From NCBI GenBank assembly GCA_013433145.1, contig CM024188.1, positions 9,724,345 to 9,788,344 of the forward strand: a stretch of 64,000 bases of DNA, in the 5' to 3' direction. This DNA comes from Ascaris suum. Its lineage: Eukaryota; Nematoda; Chromadorea; Rhabditida; Ascarididae. Below, one piece after another: positions 1 to 12,500 of this stretch (the first letter of the stretch is position 1; each line of letters opens with the position of its first letter). Made by a program: the position numbers and the translations under genes. The notes beneath the pieces were generated by a model that was not told the DNA's origin, did not search any database, and saw only the letters and a list, made by a program, of their open reading frames with translations.

Positions 1-109
1 CCAAACGGATAAACTGCGCATGTGCTGTAGTTACAAACAAAGGTGGCTGTTTGCGTACGTTTCTGCAGAAAGCAAGTTTTGCGCGACTGCGAACCGCGGA
101 TTTCTTTAG

Positions 110-304
110 GATAAATGTTGTTTGAGGTTGGCGACCGACAGACGCGGCCGTCTCTACGTGCACACCGACATCCGTATGCTGTTTTCGCAGAAGGGTGATC
201 TAGAGGCGTTGAACATCGAACTGGAAAAGGAATCGCAGCAGCATTACGAGCTACTTTCATTCACAGAGATGCCTCAGAAGCCGCGATTCTCACCAAGAAA
301 GTAG
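110..304 (+). CDS. possible terminal exon of an unidentified plus-strand gene
   Basis: After an acceptor-like ATTTCTTTAG at 109 the frame is open for 64 codons to TAG at 304. It encodes a charged segment (FSQKGDLEALNIELEKESQQ, ending KPRFSPRK) with fairly GC-rich third positions. No start codon is needed if it is a last exon. I do not recognise the family. Open frames this short also occur by chance. Confidence 0.33.
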   Translation, partial: DKCCLRLATDRRGRLYVHTDIRMLFSQKGDLEALNIELEKESQQHYELLSFTEMPQKPRFSPRK

Positions 305-305
305 C

Positions 306-3300
306 CTGATCCGGATACGGCTGGTTGGCTTGTTGATTCTCCCACAGAAACACTTTAGCTCACTACACTAAGGCGCTGAGATAGGTATTCGTTCTTATGT
401 GATATGAACCGGTCTGAGAAGTGCAAATAACGTTCGTGCTTCGCTTCGAGCCTTACATCGTAATTAAGAATAGGGCCTATAACTGTGGGGAACGATAAGG
501 TTATGTTTTGCAAGGCAGTCTGAAAATATCCGCGGCACTCGTTAGTGTTGCGGAGTTGAGAATTCCCGACTGTTTTTTGTTTCTAGAGAATAGGGGAGGG
601 GGGAGGGAGTGTTGGGATATATAATTCAGTGAGTACTCGTACTAGGTTGCCTTTGCATTTACTACCTCCTCCCTTTTGTTATTATAAACTCTGCTCAAGA
701 ATTTGGGGTTCGCGGTCCCACGTTCGAGGCTTTTTCGAGCATCACGCTGTACTTTTGGTGTCCACGCAACTCGGGATGTCATCCTGCATGTTTAATTTTG
801 CTTTTTATTTCTCGATATATGCTGGACTGGCTGCCTGATTTTGTCTTTTTTTTCTCCTTTTTTTTCTGCTTAGAGTCTGTTCTTTGAGCCGATGTAATAT
901 TGAGTTCATATCGCCGTTTTTGACGGTGCCTGCTGCTTCGGCAGGTAGGCAGAGTGATTTCATTTCCCTTTCTTCCTTTTTGCCAACTGAGTTGACCAAT
1001 GTTGACTGTTTTCCTACAGTCGAATGGATTAGTTGGTATGGGGGTGGTTTTATTTTGCGTGTCCTCACTGCAGTGTAACAGGTTTGCGGCTTTCCGGTTG
1101 TTATATCGAACACTCGTGTACAGACATTTAGCTGCTGTCGTTTTGTTTATATTGTGGATATTTTACTTTTATCCGGTGATCCCTAAATCTAATCGAAAAG
1201 GGTTCCGTCCAGTAGATTTTGGAGTTGTGGGGAAGTGGGATTAACTTGTATAGAGCATTTTGAGGCTGTTTGCTGTGTTGCGTAATTCGATTACGTGTTG
1301 ATTTCGACTGGTGTTATGTCACCGTTTTTATTTCAGCGGTGATGTGAGAACACGTTGGTAAGGGCCGGTTTATTCTTGCAATATTATGATCACAGTTTTG
1401 AGTGTAAACTGAGGGCAGTACCGTTGACGCTTTCTATTGAAGCTCTTTTTTTCAGCAATGAAATCATCTAGGAAGTCGATACTTGGCTACATTCTTAGTC
1501 ATGGTAATCTTCAGAATGACAGAAAATTTAGGCAGCAAGATCTGCGGGAGGCTAAGAAAAGTTCCACGACGTTGTTTTGCAGGGTTGTATTTGTACGTAC
1601 ATATAGTCAATCTAGCGTATTTTATATTTTCTAGTAGTAGAAGAGAGATTAGAGTATAACGCGCATTGTCGCTTTTGTCATCAGCTTGCTGGTGACTTTT
1701 TTGAGCAGTGCTCGGACTGGCGCGGTTAATTTCCTCTGATATTTTAAGCGCTTATATGCAAATGAATGGATGGCTTCTATTTTAGTCCCTACCCCTTTTA
1801 AGCACTATTGTCGGACGGATTATTGCCTCTAATACGTGTAAGGAAGGAGGAAGGATTATTTAGGTGACTGTAGCTGGCGTGCGTTGATAATGTGAAGCGA
1901 TTAAGGCGCGCCTTCGTTATGGGTGGTCTTGAAAGTGCTAGGTGCGATTTAGGCGGTACTTGCATGCCGTGTTAGTTCATGGGCATTTCTCTTGCTTCGC
2001 AACACGCGGAAAGATCGATGTTTGAGGAGGCGTTGTTAATCAGTGTCGGTCCCGTAAACGCGGGATGTTATGGGAAAGAGTAAGAGGGTGAAGTTTGAGC
2101 AACCGCATCAAAAGTTCTGGTTTTATTTGAACTTATATTTTCGAATTTTAGAGGAAGCTGATCGAGTGATAGTGGTTGAGGCTAGTTTATGAAATTAGGG
2201 AGAAGATAGTGATAGAAATTTTTGAGAAGCATCAAATGAACCGTAGGACAGAGTGAATTTTTCAGTAATTCCTAGCCGCCAGAGTTTGGAACAGGCCAGG
2301 TTCAAAAATCGGAATTTTACAGTCGTCTCCTTCCCTGATATTCGGATTCTTGGTAGCTGGCCTCAAAAAAAACCTGCATTTCATTAGGAGCCGTTCTATT
2401 TGATTGCAAAAATCGGATCGAAGCGAGGAAAATGGGCTCCCCTCGAAAAGAAGACAAGCTAAGCGCTTTGCCGCGAGTAATGGACGTATTAGAGTTGTGA
2501 TGTGAGTATTTCTTTCCCAACCTGTTCTTTTTACTTTGCAGATTCTTCATTTCATATTTTTCTTTTGTTTTTTTGCGGCTTATCGAACTCTAACGGAGCT
2601 GCTGGCCATATTCCATGTATTTTCTACAGTAAATGTGGGTGCATAGTTGATTATATTTCTATGAAGGAAGAGAATAAAATTTTACTTGATGTTAACGCTT
2701 GGTGCTCCACTTTAACAATCATATTTCATTTGCAAAACCAATAAAGACCTTTGGGGCATAAGGCGCCCACTCTAAGACCGGTGGCTCCTTTTGAATGCTA
2801 ACAGCTTGTTAACAAATTAGTCACAAACAAAATGGCGGCAGATTTTCGACTTGTTATGTTGTATACGTAATTTTCGTGAGAGCAAGCTGGTCTATGTCAA
2901 AGTGAAATAGTCGTCAATCGCGTTGAGGATTTCACCATTATACGAACAGTGATTTGCAGCGTGCGGCTGCTCTAAACGGTATTTTTTCTGGGACGGGGAA
3001 GATGATGATCGCAGAAATTAGAGTGAAACTGCCTGTAAGACTCCCATCATTTAAAAGAACTGCAGTAGCGAGTATTGTGCTCTCGCACCGAAGGTGGCGG
3101 GAACGGATGACAACGATGAGGAGAAGTTGTAGGTGGATGTGCGAGTGGGGAGGGGTGAATCAAAAATGCTTGGAACAGAGGTTTGCGAGGTTATACTGGG
3201 GGATGTGCGCTAGTAGTCAAACGTGGTTTTGATGGGAAGAATATTATTCTTTGCATTATATCTCTCGACAAGGTGTAGTGTTGTTTTCGGCAGAAAGTAT

Positions 3301-4780
3301 TTCATAGCGGATGCGTTCCAGATATTTACCTACAACTTTGAAGTCGCTTGTTTAGATGTTTCGAAGTCTCACTTTCCTGATTTCTACTCTTTATTACTTA
3401 CTTTCGTGGGTACCTCAGTGTTGTTTAAGCAGTTATTCTTTGAGCACAGCACTATGGCATATCTGCTACTTTAGAGACTGCTGTCTAGCGATTATCTAGA
3501 TCAGCTGCTGAGGGTCGTTTCCTCGCAACCGACCCTCACATCAAAGGGGCGCAGTTTTACAATTTTCTTCCGATAGAAACGTCTTGTCCATCAACTTAGT
3601 ATAATTTGCTCTTTGTCAGTCATTTACTCTAAGACAAATATTTACTGATGTTCATCTTTTTTCTCCACGTTATTTGAATGTAATCATTTCTGGCGGTTGT
3701 TCTTGCACAGTAAAAAGTACTCTTGCTTAGTGAGCATTAGAGGTGCACCAGAATTTCGTCGTCCCTGCGAATTCTGATTGCAGAATTTCGCGTCAAAAAT
3801 CTCGATGAAAACCGCACTATAAGGTTAGTGCGGCAACAGGTTCTTGAATGTTGATAATCCTTCTTCTTCACTTTCTGCTTCGTTCGCGTCGTTTTTTAAT
3901 CTGCACGTTGATTAGGAAAACCGAAGTGTGAATGTTGGCACTTTTCAAGACAAGTTGTCTCGAAAGAATGAAAACGGTTTCAAGACTCCAGCGTATTTTC
4001 TGGAAGTTGCTGAGGTGTTTAGCTGTCATGTTACTGTAGGAGGCTTTTACTGTAGGAAGCTGTCAGTTACTGTAGGAAGGAGGCTTTTCGTTTTAGAGAC
4101 ACTTGTTTCCATTTTGCTCGAAAGGAGCTTACAAGAGTCAAAATTTTTGGTGAAGAAGAAAGAAGGCACCTGCTATACGTATGTGATGCGAGGAAGAGAA
4201 GCGTGAAATACGTCGTACATGAAGGAGACTTGAGACAGTTGTGTGCAGGTGGCAGAGAAAAAGAACTTGCAATTTCTTGTAAACCAAGTTTACAAGTTTT
4301 GCTGATTTACGGCCCTCTCATATGACGGAATTCAAGGCGATAGCATATGAAGATGCTTTCCGCGCCATCGTATGTATTGTTTCACAGGTAAATTGAGGGA
4401 AAGCTCGCTCTTTGCCTGTGACTTGAAGTCTTAGGTGCATGAGGGAGTGCCTTATACGTAGCTCACTAGCTGTTGTTTTGCTTTCATATACAAAACGTCC
4501 GTTGTTTCTGCTGAAGCTGTTATTTGTACGAAGAGTCCTTCCGACGTCAAACCGAACTGAATGAAAAGATTCGCAGTTTTATGCCTTACGAATAACTCTG
4601 TTCCTTTATTTACTGCTGTAATAATCGTTATTTGTTTGAATCAGCATCAAAAAGTAATGCGAATTGAGCAGCAGAAAAGGGAAGGAGGAGAGGAAATCAA
4701 AGTTCACTTAAAATTCAGTTTGTTTTTAATTTTTTAACAAAACCTCCGGCACAACTCTAATGAGCGCTGTAAGAGAAGTT
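306..4780. other. no gene recognised
   Basis: AT-rich sequence with only short, overlapping open frames. Local structure is limited to a G-rich stretch near 592-607, a 9-bp hairpin at 3,509-3,538, and three copies of an 11-base word near 4,031-4,077. It may be intergenic or a large intron. Confidence 0.5.
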
Positions 4781-4850
4781 CACTACGTGATTGCGAACTT
4801 TTTTGAGATCATTTAAAGGGCATAGTGTTATGTACACTGTCCTTTCGATA

Positions 4851-5285
4851 AGTGCGACTAGGCATAAGAACACACCTCGCCTCATTCCAACTCAAAATAT
4901 TTGTGCTGATCTATTTCGCGATTTGTCATCATTGAAAAATCCGAACAAAAAGTTCAAGCATGTCATAATTGACGACGCGGTATTGCGGGAGAAAGAATAG
5001 GGCGTATTCTGCGCTTCATCCACTTTTATGTAATGGATCTACGCCGGCAGCCGAAGTCGGAAGAGAGTTTTGCGCTTTCACCCAAGAACAATGGGAGTCC
5101 TTAGTTGACCGACTCCTGGAGAAAAGTATTTTGCGTTATCCCAACAGGTTTTCAATTTCTGAAGTGAACTTGCCGGCATTGCGCAATGGGAAACCCGAAA
5201 TGGCTGCACTAATCCTGTCTGCAATATTTGCCTTACCGTCCGTAAAAACTGAACAAAGTAGGGGCTTGAGGCTTGAGCACCACTA
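4851..5285 (+). CDS. possible coding segment of an unidentified plus-strand gene or pseudogene
   Basis: Two overlapping plus frames read as plausible protein: one includes NICADLFRDLSSLKNPNKKF and stops at 5,000; the other includes EQWESLVDRLLEKSILRYPN and ISEVNLPALRNGKPEM and stops at 5,285. An acceptor-like CCGGCAG at 5,052 could start the second as an exon. A frame break between them could be an intron or a decayed copy. Family unknown. Confidence 0.28.
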
Positions 5286-5417
5286 ATATGCTGATGTGTT
5301 TTTGCAGTTTCACACTTGTTTGTGATTATGGAGCGGCGCCGCTATCAGGCGGAGCTACGCGGTCTAGCTTTTAAGTTTTTCACCGTCATTAATTTTGAGT
5401 TTCTGCGCAGATCTCTA

Positions 5418-5750
5418 GAATGATTGCGTCTCCCCTACCCCATTCTCTCCTTCCCTGGTCATTGGAACAAGTGAGGAAGTAGTCACTTGCGACTGGTAGC
5501 AATTACGAAATCCGACGCTGGGACTTAGGAGGGGGGAAGGGGTGTACCAATCCAAGTACATGCCGCAGGGGAGTGGCATGGGAGATCCTTTGGCCTTTGG
5601 TTCGTATCGGCCTCGTCCATGACCTAAAATTAGCAAATAGCTTTTGCTGGATGGCGGATTGGCACCAACTCCGAATTCTAGAGGTGGAATGGGTTTACCA
5701 CGTTGGTAGTATGTGCACATACGTCTGTATTTTTGTGCTAAGCAATTGCC
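5418..5750 (-). CDS. possible terminal coding segment, unidentified
   Basis: The tail of a 174-codon open frame, the longest single frame outside the two named genes. It is rich in Pro, Gly and Tyr (YYQRGKPIPPLEF, LGHGRGRYEPKAKG). An acceptor-like AAATACAG precedes it. It may be a last exon of a minus-strand gene, but no partner exon was found and about one frame this long is expected by chance. Confidence 0.25.
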
Positions 5751-8700
5751 TGTGGCTGATGCCCCACTCACCATTATGTAATTGTGCCAAGAAAAGTATA
5801 TCAAGTCCTGGCATGTTACGTTACGATCTAAGACGCGCATAAAATATGTTGTACCTAAAGAGTTCAGACATATCCATGCGGAGCCTTCACTCACAGAAGC
5901 GAATTTCGCAAGTAGGATTGCGATTGATGAGGAAGACACCGCATGTGCTGTATAGGTTCATCGCGATCCTCCTAGTGTGATCGTGCACATTCTGTAGCTG
6001 TGGTACCCGATTTGGTTGTAGTAGAAGCCACTTCGAGTGGAACGCTGTACAACATTTTAACAGCAGTGAACACAGAGTGTGTTGATGAGGAGCAAGGAGC
6101 AAGAAGCGGCGATAAAGAAGAGTACGAACGAAAGAAGGGCCAATTGGGTGATAGGCAGCGAGGTCGGTACGGTGCCGGACGACGGTTCAAGCCCGGCGGC
6201 TACAAGCGCTGCGTCGCCGTTGCACAAGGCGCGCTCGCAGACACAACGCGACGTCCATTTGGAGCCGAAGCCACTTTGTTGACAGCCGCTTTCCTCCAGC
6301 TCCTCACCGCACCACTTTTGAACCGTGCGTCGCTCTAAAACTCAAAATCAGCGACAGTTCACTTCCGTTGCAGTTGATTGTTACAGAAATGGGAGACCGT
6401 CATCCAGGGATCCTCTCCCGATTTTTTAAGGTTGTGGCGTTTTTTTTATACTTTCTGGATTTCTTGCATCACGCCGCCGTTGCTTTAACAGATGCCTTTT
6501 GGTTTTGCGTGCCAAATTTTCTCCATAAAAATTCCTTAGGCAGCAAGCAAACGAAAGAGCAAGTCGGTGTATTAACTTCTCAGCGATTTTTAAAAGCCAG
6601 ATTTTGGCGCATATAGCTAAAAAACAGCGTGCAACGCGTCCTTTGTTACCTGCTCATCTCCGTTTGCAGATTTCAAAAAATTTCGTTCTTTCAATACTGG
6701 GAATCTCAACCAAGGAATTACCGAGGGAATCCCCTTCCTCCTCTTCTCCTCCGCTTTTTTTGAAACTTTGACTGCTCGGGGATCCTTTCCTCGCTGTTTT
6801 GCGTACAGTATATCCCATCTATCCCTCTATCTTCTCTTTTCTCTTAAAAAACGGAGTGACCAACAACAAAGTTGCATGTGCTCGAGTAGGCTACATCTGA
6901 GGAGTTCAGCAAATTATCCTTCTATCAACTCCTAGGCTTTTCTTTTTCTTCAGTAAACAGAGACGTCGACTTATACGACACCAGAGGGAGTTTTTCGCAT
7001 TGCTTTGTTCTTCCGCTATGAAAGAGCATTTGTTGACGTTTTTTTGGAGAGCAGATACGTCCAAGTATGCACTGAATCATAAAGAGCGCGTAAAACTGGT
7101 GGCGCTTAGGTTGTTATTGAATTTGCCATGAAATTTTTTTACGCGTGTGTTTGATTTTGAGCTCGCCCAAGTGCCTTCCCACGTTAAAAGAGGGTGAGTG
7201 ACGTTTTCGATTTAAACAGGAGGAGTGGTTTTGACGGCTCAGCGTCCATAGCCCATGAACTGATGGGCAATGCTTATGATGCGCTCATTGATGTTCATTT
7301 TTAGTGGTTTCTAGAGAAGATAAAAGGGATGACCGTTGTCTCTGTTCGAGGTTTCCATCTTGATGCAGACCGCGCCTTCACATTCACCGTCGTTACATGT
7401 TCCTTGGTCGGAATGACAGTCGAAGCAGAGAATCGCCGCACCTGAAGTACTGTTGTTATGAAATAGACCTGGCTAACGTTCCTAGGGGATAAAAGAGAAA
7501 AACGCGTTGTTGTTAGAGGTCTCTTTGACACGTTGCCGGCGCAAACATATTGCTTCCATAATTGATCTCATACTCATTGTGTCAGCAAACTCACTACGCC
7601 TGTTAGTTTTTTGCAGCCGCAAAAATATATCTGCAGTTTTTGAGGAATATCTGGTTATATTTGTTGTTTCTGTCCCTTTGCATGATTTCGCTGGAGAAGA
7701 CGGTCAAGGCGCAACGATTGCCCCAGGTACGACCCTTGGGAACTACTTTGCGACCAACAAATGTTTTCATAGAACGCTTCTGCAAAAGTGAGACCGAAAA
7801 CATTGTTTTCTTACAAAACGGTGAGAAACACTCAAAAAGTGGTGCCATTCCTTGGGAGATTGGATGTATAATACTGCTTTTGGAACGGTTATTTCGCTCA
7901 AAAAAGGCGTTTCACAAAAAATGTTGTTCGTTCTTCTCTGGAACACTTTTTAGCTGAAGTTTTTGGAAACTCTCAGATTTGCTGCTTTCACATTTCTCAG
8001 GCCAATTTTAAATTTATGAACTTTGATTTCTTAGAGTCGCTTGAAAGGGGTCGTATATAGATCGCATGCCATGCTACGACCACGTTTTCTACACAATGAG
8101 TTCTGTTTGAGACATAGACGGAAATGAATTCACCCAAAACGCCATCTTTCGTAGGCAATTTGTTTAAAGAACAAAGATTAGGCGCATCGAATGTTTTGCA
8201 AAATTAGGTTCAATCATACGTGGAGCAACTTCTCCGCCGATTTTAGGGCAGTCCACTGGGTATGACGGAGACTTCGGGCGAGAGGACATTAAAGTGCATA
8301 AGCAGAAACATCGGAATTTAAATTACATTTGAAGAAATAGGGGAGTTAAAAGCGCAGTGCGAGGTACAGCGCGCAAAAATTCGGGATCGAGGGATGCCAT
8401 GTAGAAAGTTACTCAAAGTTGGGAGGAAGTTTCTGCTATTGTACGATTTGTGTGATTTGTTTAAAAAAAAAAAAAAAACAGGCCTGCTGGAATAATCAGG
8501 CACGCTGACTGAATATTGATTTCGTTTTTAGCTGTTGCATATCGTATCCCAAATTGATACTTTTGGCTTTTAGTCTCAGATTCTTACGGGAAGCTGCATA
8601 AGGTGATTCTTGGGCGGTTCGAAATGGAAATGAAAAGCCGCAGCGGAAAAGACTGTAGAGGATTTGGCTTGCTGTATATGTTGGCGCTCCTAATGCTGAG

Positions 8701-9360
8701 CTCTGAATGCATCCCGAAGAGCTTTGCGAATGTTTCCGGCCTCCGGTGAGTGAACAAGAGTATTCGACGAGAAGAGCTGTTAGGGGAGAAGTTAGGGAAT
8801 TCGCGGCGCCCAAAACGATACGGCAATTTTCACACGAGGATTGCTGTGAGATGAAAAGTGAGGGTGAGCAAAGAGGTGCTTAGTGGAATAAAGGTGCATT
8901 TTCCCAAGTGAGTTTCCTCTAAGCATCTTTTTAACGTCTGAAATGCAGCAGAAGTATTCAGGAAACAGTGTTGGAGAACTTTAAACTCTGGCATCTTGCA
9001 CGTCGACCTTCATGAGCCAACTTAACGGCGTACTGCTGAGCGACAGCATCGTTCAGTGAATCACTGCATAGTGCAATAAATGCAATTATTTCTGTGCAAA
9101 CTTCGTTTAGCCACACCGCCTACCTGTAGTTACTTGGGTTGCTAGAAACCCCCTTGAACTGTCATGCTCCCCATTTACGTCGTATCTCCCATTTCTGTAA
9201 AAGAAGACAGCGTTGACTGAAATGTCGTTTATTGTATTGCGCGTAGAAGTGCCTTCCATTATCTCACAGCATGTACAAGAAACAGTTTTGGGCTTGAAAG
9301 GAGGATTGCACTCTGGAATTTCAATCTGGCAGCATATATAAAAGTGGTGCTATCGCTCCT

Positions 9361-9570
9361 CTAAAGCTTTGGCGTCATTTGCTGGTTGATGTCCTTCTGA
9401 ACAACAAAATCCAACAGTAGTAGCATTTTCTTTGCGATTTCTTTCCGTTGTGATTTCGGTGAGCAGCACTCCTTAGGGCGAACTAAGGCGGTGTCGCATA
9501 GCACATCAAACATAAAAGCTCTTCGTCTTTCGGCAACATGGAAATCTGATGAAGGGCCTAATTTGTTTAA
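9361..9570 (-). CDS. possible terminal exon of an unidentified minus-strand gene
   Basis: After an acceptor-like GAGACCCAG the frame encodes SDFHVAERRRAFMFDVLCD and then QRKEIAKKMLLLLDFVVQKD and stops at 9,361. It reads like a compact helical C-terminus, but I do not recognise it and found no linked exon. Confidence 0.27.
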   Translation of the reverse strand, partial: LNKLGPSSDFHVAERRRAFMFDVLCDTALVRPKECCSPKSQRKEIAKKMLLLLDFVVQKDINQQMTPKL

Positions 9571-9599
9571 ATCCTGGGTCTCAACCATATTGATAGTAA

Positions 9600-12500
9600 A
9601 TGCCGATTGTTTGCTCTACATTACTTGAATGATCTTCAGATGAGTTAAGGGAGAGGGGTGGGAAATGGGAAGAGGTGAAAGAACTATTATTACAGAAACC
9701 TTATGCTACCGCCAAATGACGACATCAAAAAGTCGTGTCCCCTGTCCTCGGAACAGCGCACTTCAGTAATGGATGGAAGTTGTGATGCTAATATGACTCG
9801 CATTCATCAAATGTAAAATATTTCTGCATATACAGCCGACGATTAACAATGAACAGGGTTGCGTACGCAACATGAGAGGAAGGACGTCAAGCACCGTTAT
9901 CGAGGTCACGAAACGAGCGCGTCAACCCTCATTTATGGGGCGGTTATTAGCTATTAGTAAAATAAGCATTAGGCGAAATAAGGTTTTTTTCAACTCCTAC
10001 TTTTCAGCGAGGAAGGGTTGAAAAAATTTTGAAACTGAAGCCGATTCCTTTAGTTCAGGCAATTAGCAGTTCCGTTGCAATTTTCGGCTGTCTAAAGATG
10101 TTTTTTTTGTGGTGGCTTTCTTTATTTATCGTAAGATCTTGTTGACAGGCAGCGCTCAACATATTTTCACCTCCCTGCTTATATGAGTCTATAAACAAGG
10201 TTCGATAATCATCATAAAAGTCGGAATTTTCTATGCACTCGACTGGTTTTTTGCTAACATATTTCCTCTCTTGAACACCTTATGCTGGGAGAATTTGGCA
10301 TGAGAACCAAACGCTAGATGTGAGTGAAAGGTTCCAAAAAATGCACTGATCGACACTAATTTCACTGGAAGGAATATCATTTTCGTCATCTTCACATTGG
10401 AACGTGAAAACCTTAGTGATTCAGGTCCTGCTCTCCCTCTTTCCCTCAGTCAGCGCATTATAGAGTTGTAGTTGTACCAGCAACAGCTTATAAGTATCGC
10501 TTTTTAAAGAAAACCTAGAGTGAGGACATTTGAGGGAGGGGTTTCTTATCAAGATTGAACTGTAGTTTACCAATTCTTTTGAAAAGAGACATGCGTCCTC
10601 AAGGAGAATAGTGTCCTGGAAAAATCACTGCTGCATTCATGATGGTCCTTCTGATGCTTTTAATCAGTGAAGTTTACGTGCTTACCGAATGCTTCCTACA
10701 CTGTTAACACATTACTTTCAGTCAATCAAGGCTGACACTTTAGCGGGTGGCTATGAGTGGATACCTATCGGAGTGCGTTTTTAGTCGAAAGGGAACTGAT
10801 AATTCTTCCGATCTCGACGAAAGGACAAAAAATGTAGAAGTAGTTATATTGGAAATGGATGCGCAATTATGTTTGTATTGTGCTATTCATACGCGTCTGT
10901 TATTAGAAGCAAAACGGTGGCGTCACCAAAAATAAGCGTACGGAATTTGCAGCTTCCACCTGTAGAACTGAGTTTGGAGCCCTCAAAAGCATCACTTCAG
11001 CCTTGCAACCTTCCCTTAGACCCTAAAATTTCAGACATGAACGTTCTACTGATTGGATAGTAAAGTCAAAAAACTTTAACATTATGTTCACAGTGGGTGC
11101 CAAAATGAGTTTTGAAGGTGGGCCAAGCTTCATCTACTGAACAATCAAGGTTGCCGTTCGTCCTTTGTACGAACTCGAAACGAGTGCGTTACCTAAATGT
11201 CCAAAAACAGTGAAAGAATGGTCAATAATGCACGTTCTTGCAAAATCAACAATAAACTTGTTTTATAAATCCTCAAACAAAACACTCAGCTTTATGCACT
11301 AGTTGACTAATTGCGAAACGGTCTAAGCTATAAATTTGGCCATGTCTTCAGGCATAACTACCAAAAATATGGGAGATAGTGGTAAAATTGGCTACAGGAT
11401 ACGTAGATAATGCTCTTTTGATTTCACCAATGCCTTTTTGGCTGAAACTGTCTCAAAAAAAGAAAGACATGCACGTAAATGCGTGCAGAAATGACCTCAA
11501 CATGACTCGTACTGGAGGAAGTTTGCGAGAGTGCAGAAAGATTTAAAAGTAACTCATATATACCCCGATGGATGACGAGTAGGATGAAACAGAAAATCAT
11601 GCAGGAGCAAGCAAGGCTCATAATGCAAATTAGACGCCGTTCCTGAGCAGTCGCACATCGAAATCGCTTCGCATCTTCCCTGGAGAAGAACGCTCAATGG
11701 ATTTTGTTTTCGAAGGCAAGGTGTTCGCAGGTCCAGAATGCTCAAAATAAGCGATCTGGGGTAGTTCCAAAGAAAGGGATGGCAGTTTGGAAAATGTCGA
11801 GATGTTTGAGGCTGTGGATTACAAATCGACAGCAGCAAGGAGTGTCGTTTCGAGGCACTGGCGGACACGAAACGTCGTGAAGGAAGCGCGCCGGAGAGCA
11901 CAGCGATTTGGTTTTAAAGGAGGAAATTCGCTTAACTCGATGGGCACTTGTTGAGCGCTGCGCTGTTGATGTGCATAATAATAATTTCACTGCCTGCTCC
12001 CTATATAAGTATGTCGATGAGGTGCACCGTCCTTAAATCGCTTCGCTCGTTTATGCTACTTAACGTCGTTTGCCAGCCGCAGATGCGCATACATTCCACC
12101 GCATCTGCACTCGAGGTTCGGCCGAGCTGTAGACATCCTCGAAAGGCGCTGAGATGCACACTCTCGTGCCACATCTGCATAATATTTGAAATTCGTAATC
12201 ATGTGCCATCTGCATTTTTGGTGCCACTCGCAGCCATCGTTTAAGCGGTATAGCTAATGGGCTCGCTGCTTGCACACTTTATCTCGCTTTCTCAACCACT
12301 AAGCCTTTTTGTCGTAACGTAGCACATGAATTTCAAAACGCCATCGTCACGTTTCGAAACAATTTTCACAGAATACGAAATCTACCCATGGCACATGGGT
12401 GGCACTTGCTCGTTTAACGTTTTGAGGACCCACAACCATACTAGGATGTGTCGACAGCGGTAACGAGGAGTCTTGTAGTATGTAGCTGTTGGAAAAACAT

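Noticed and set aside
3509..3538. 9-bp hairpin as a tRNA or terminator
   Set aside because: No cloverleaf, A/B box or T-tract is present; too short to interpret.
6000..6338. Overlapping plus-strand frames in a GC-rich patch
   Set aside because: Higher GC removes stop codons, so open frames appear on both strands; no single frame stands out.
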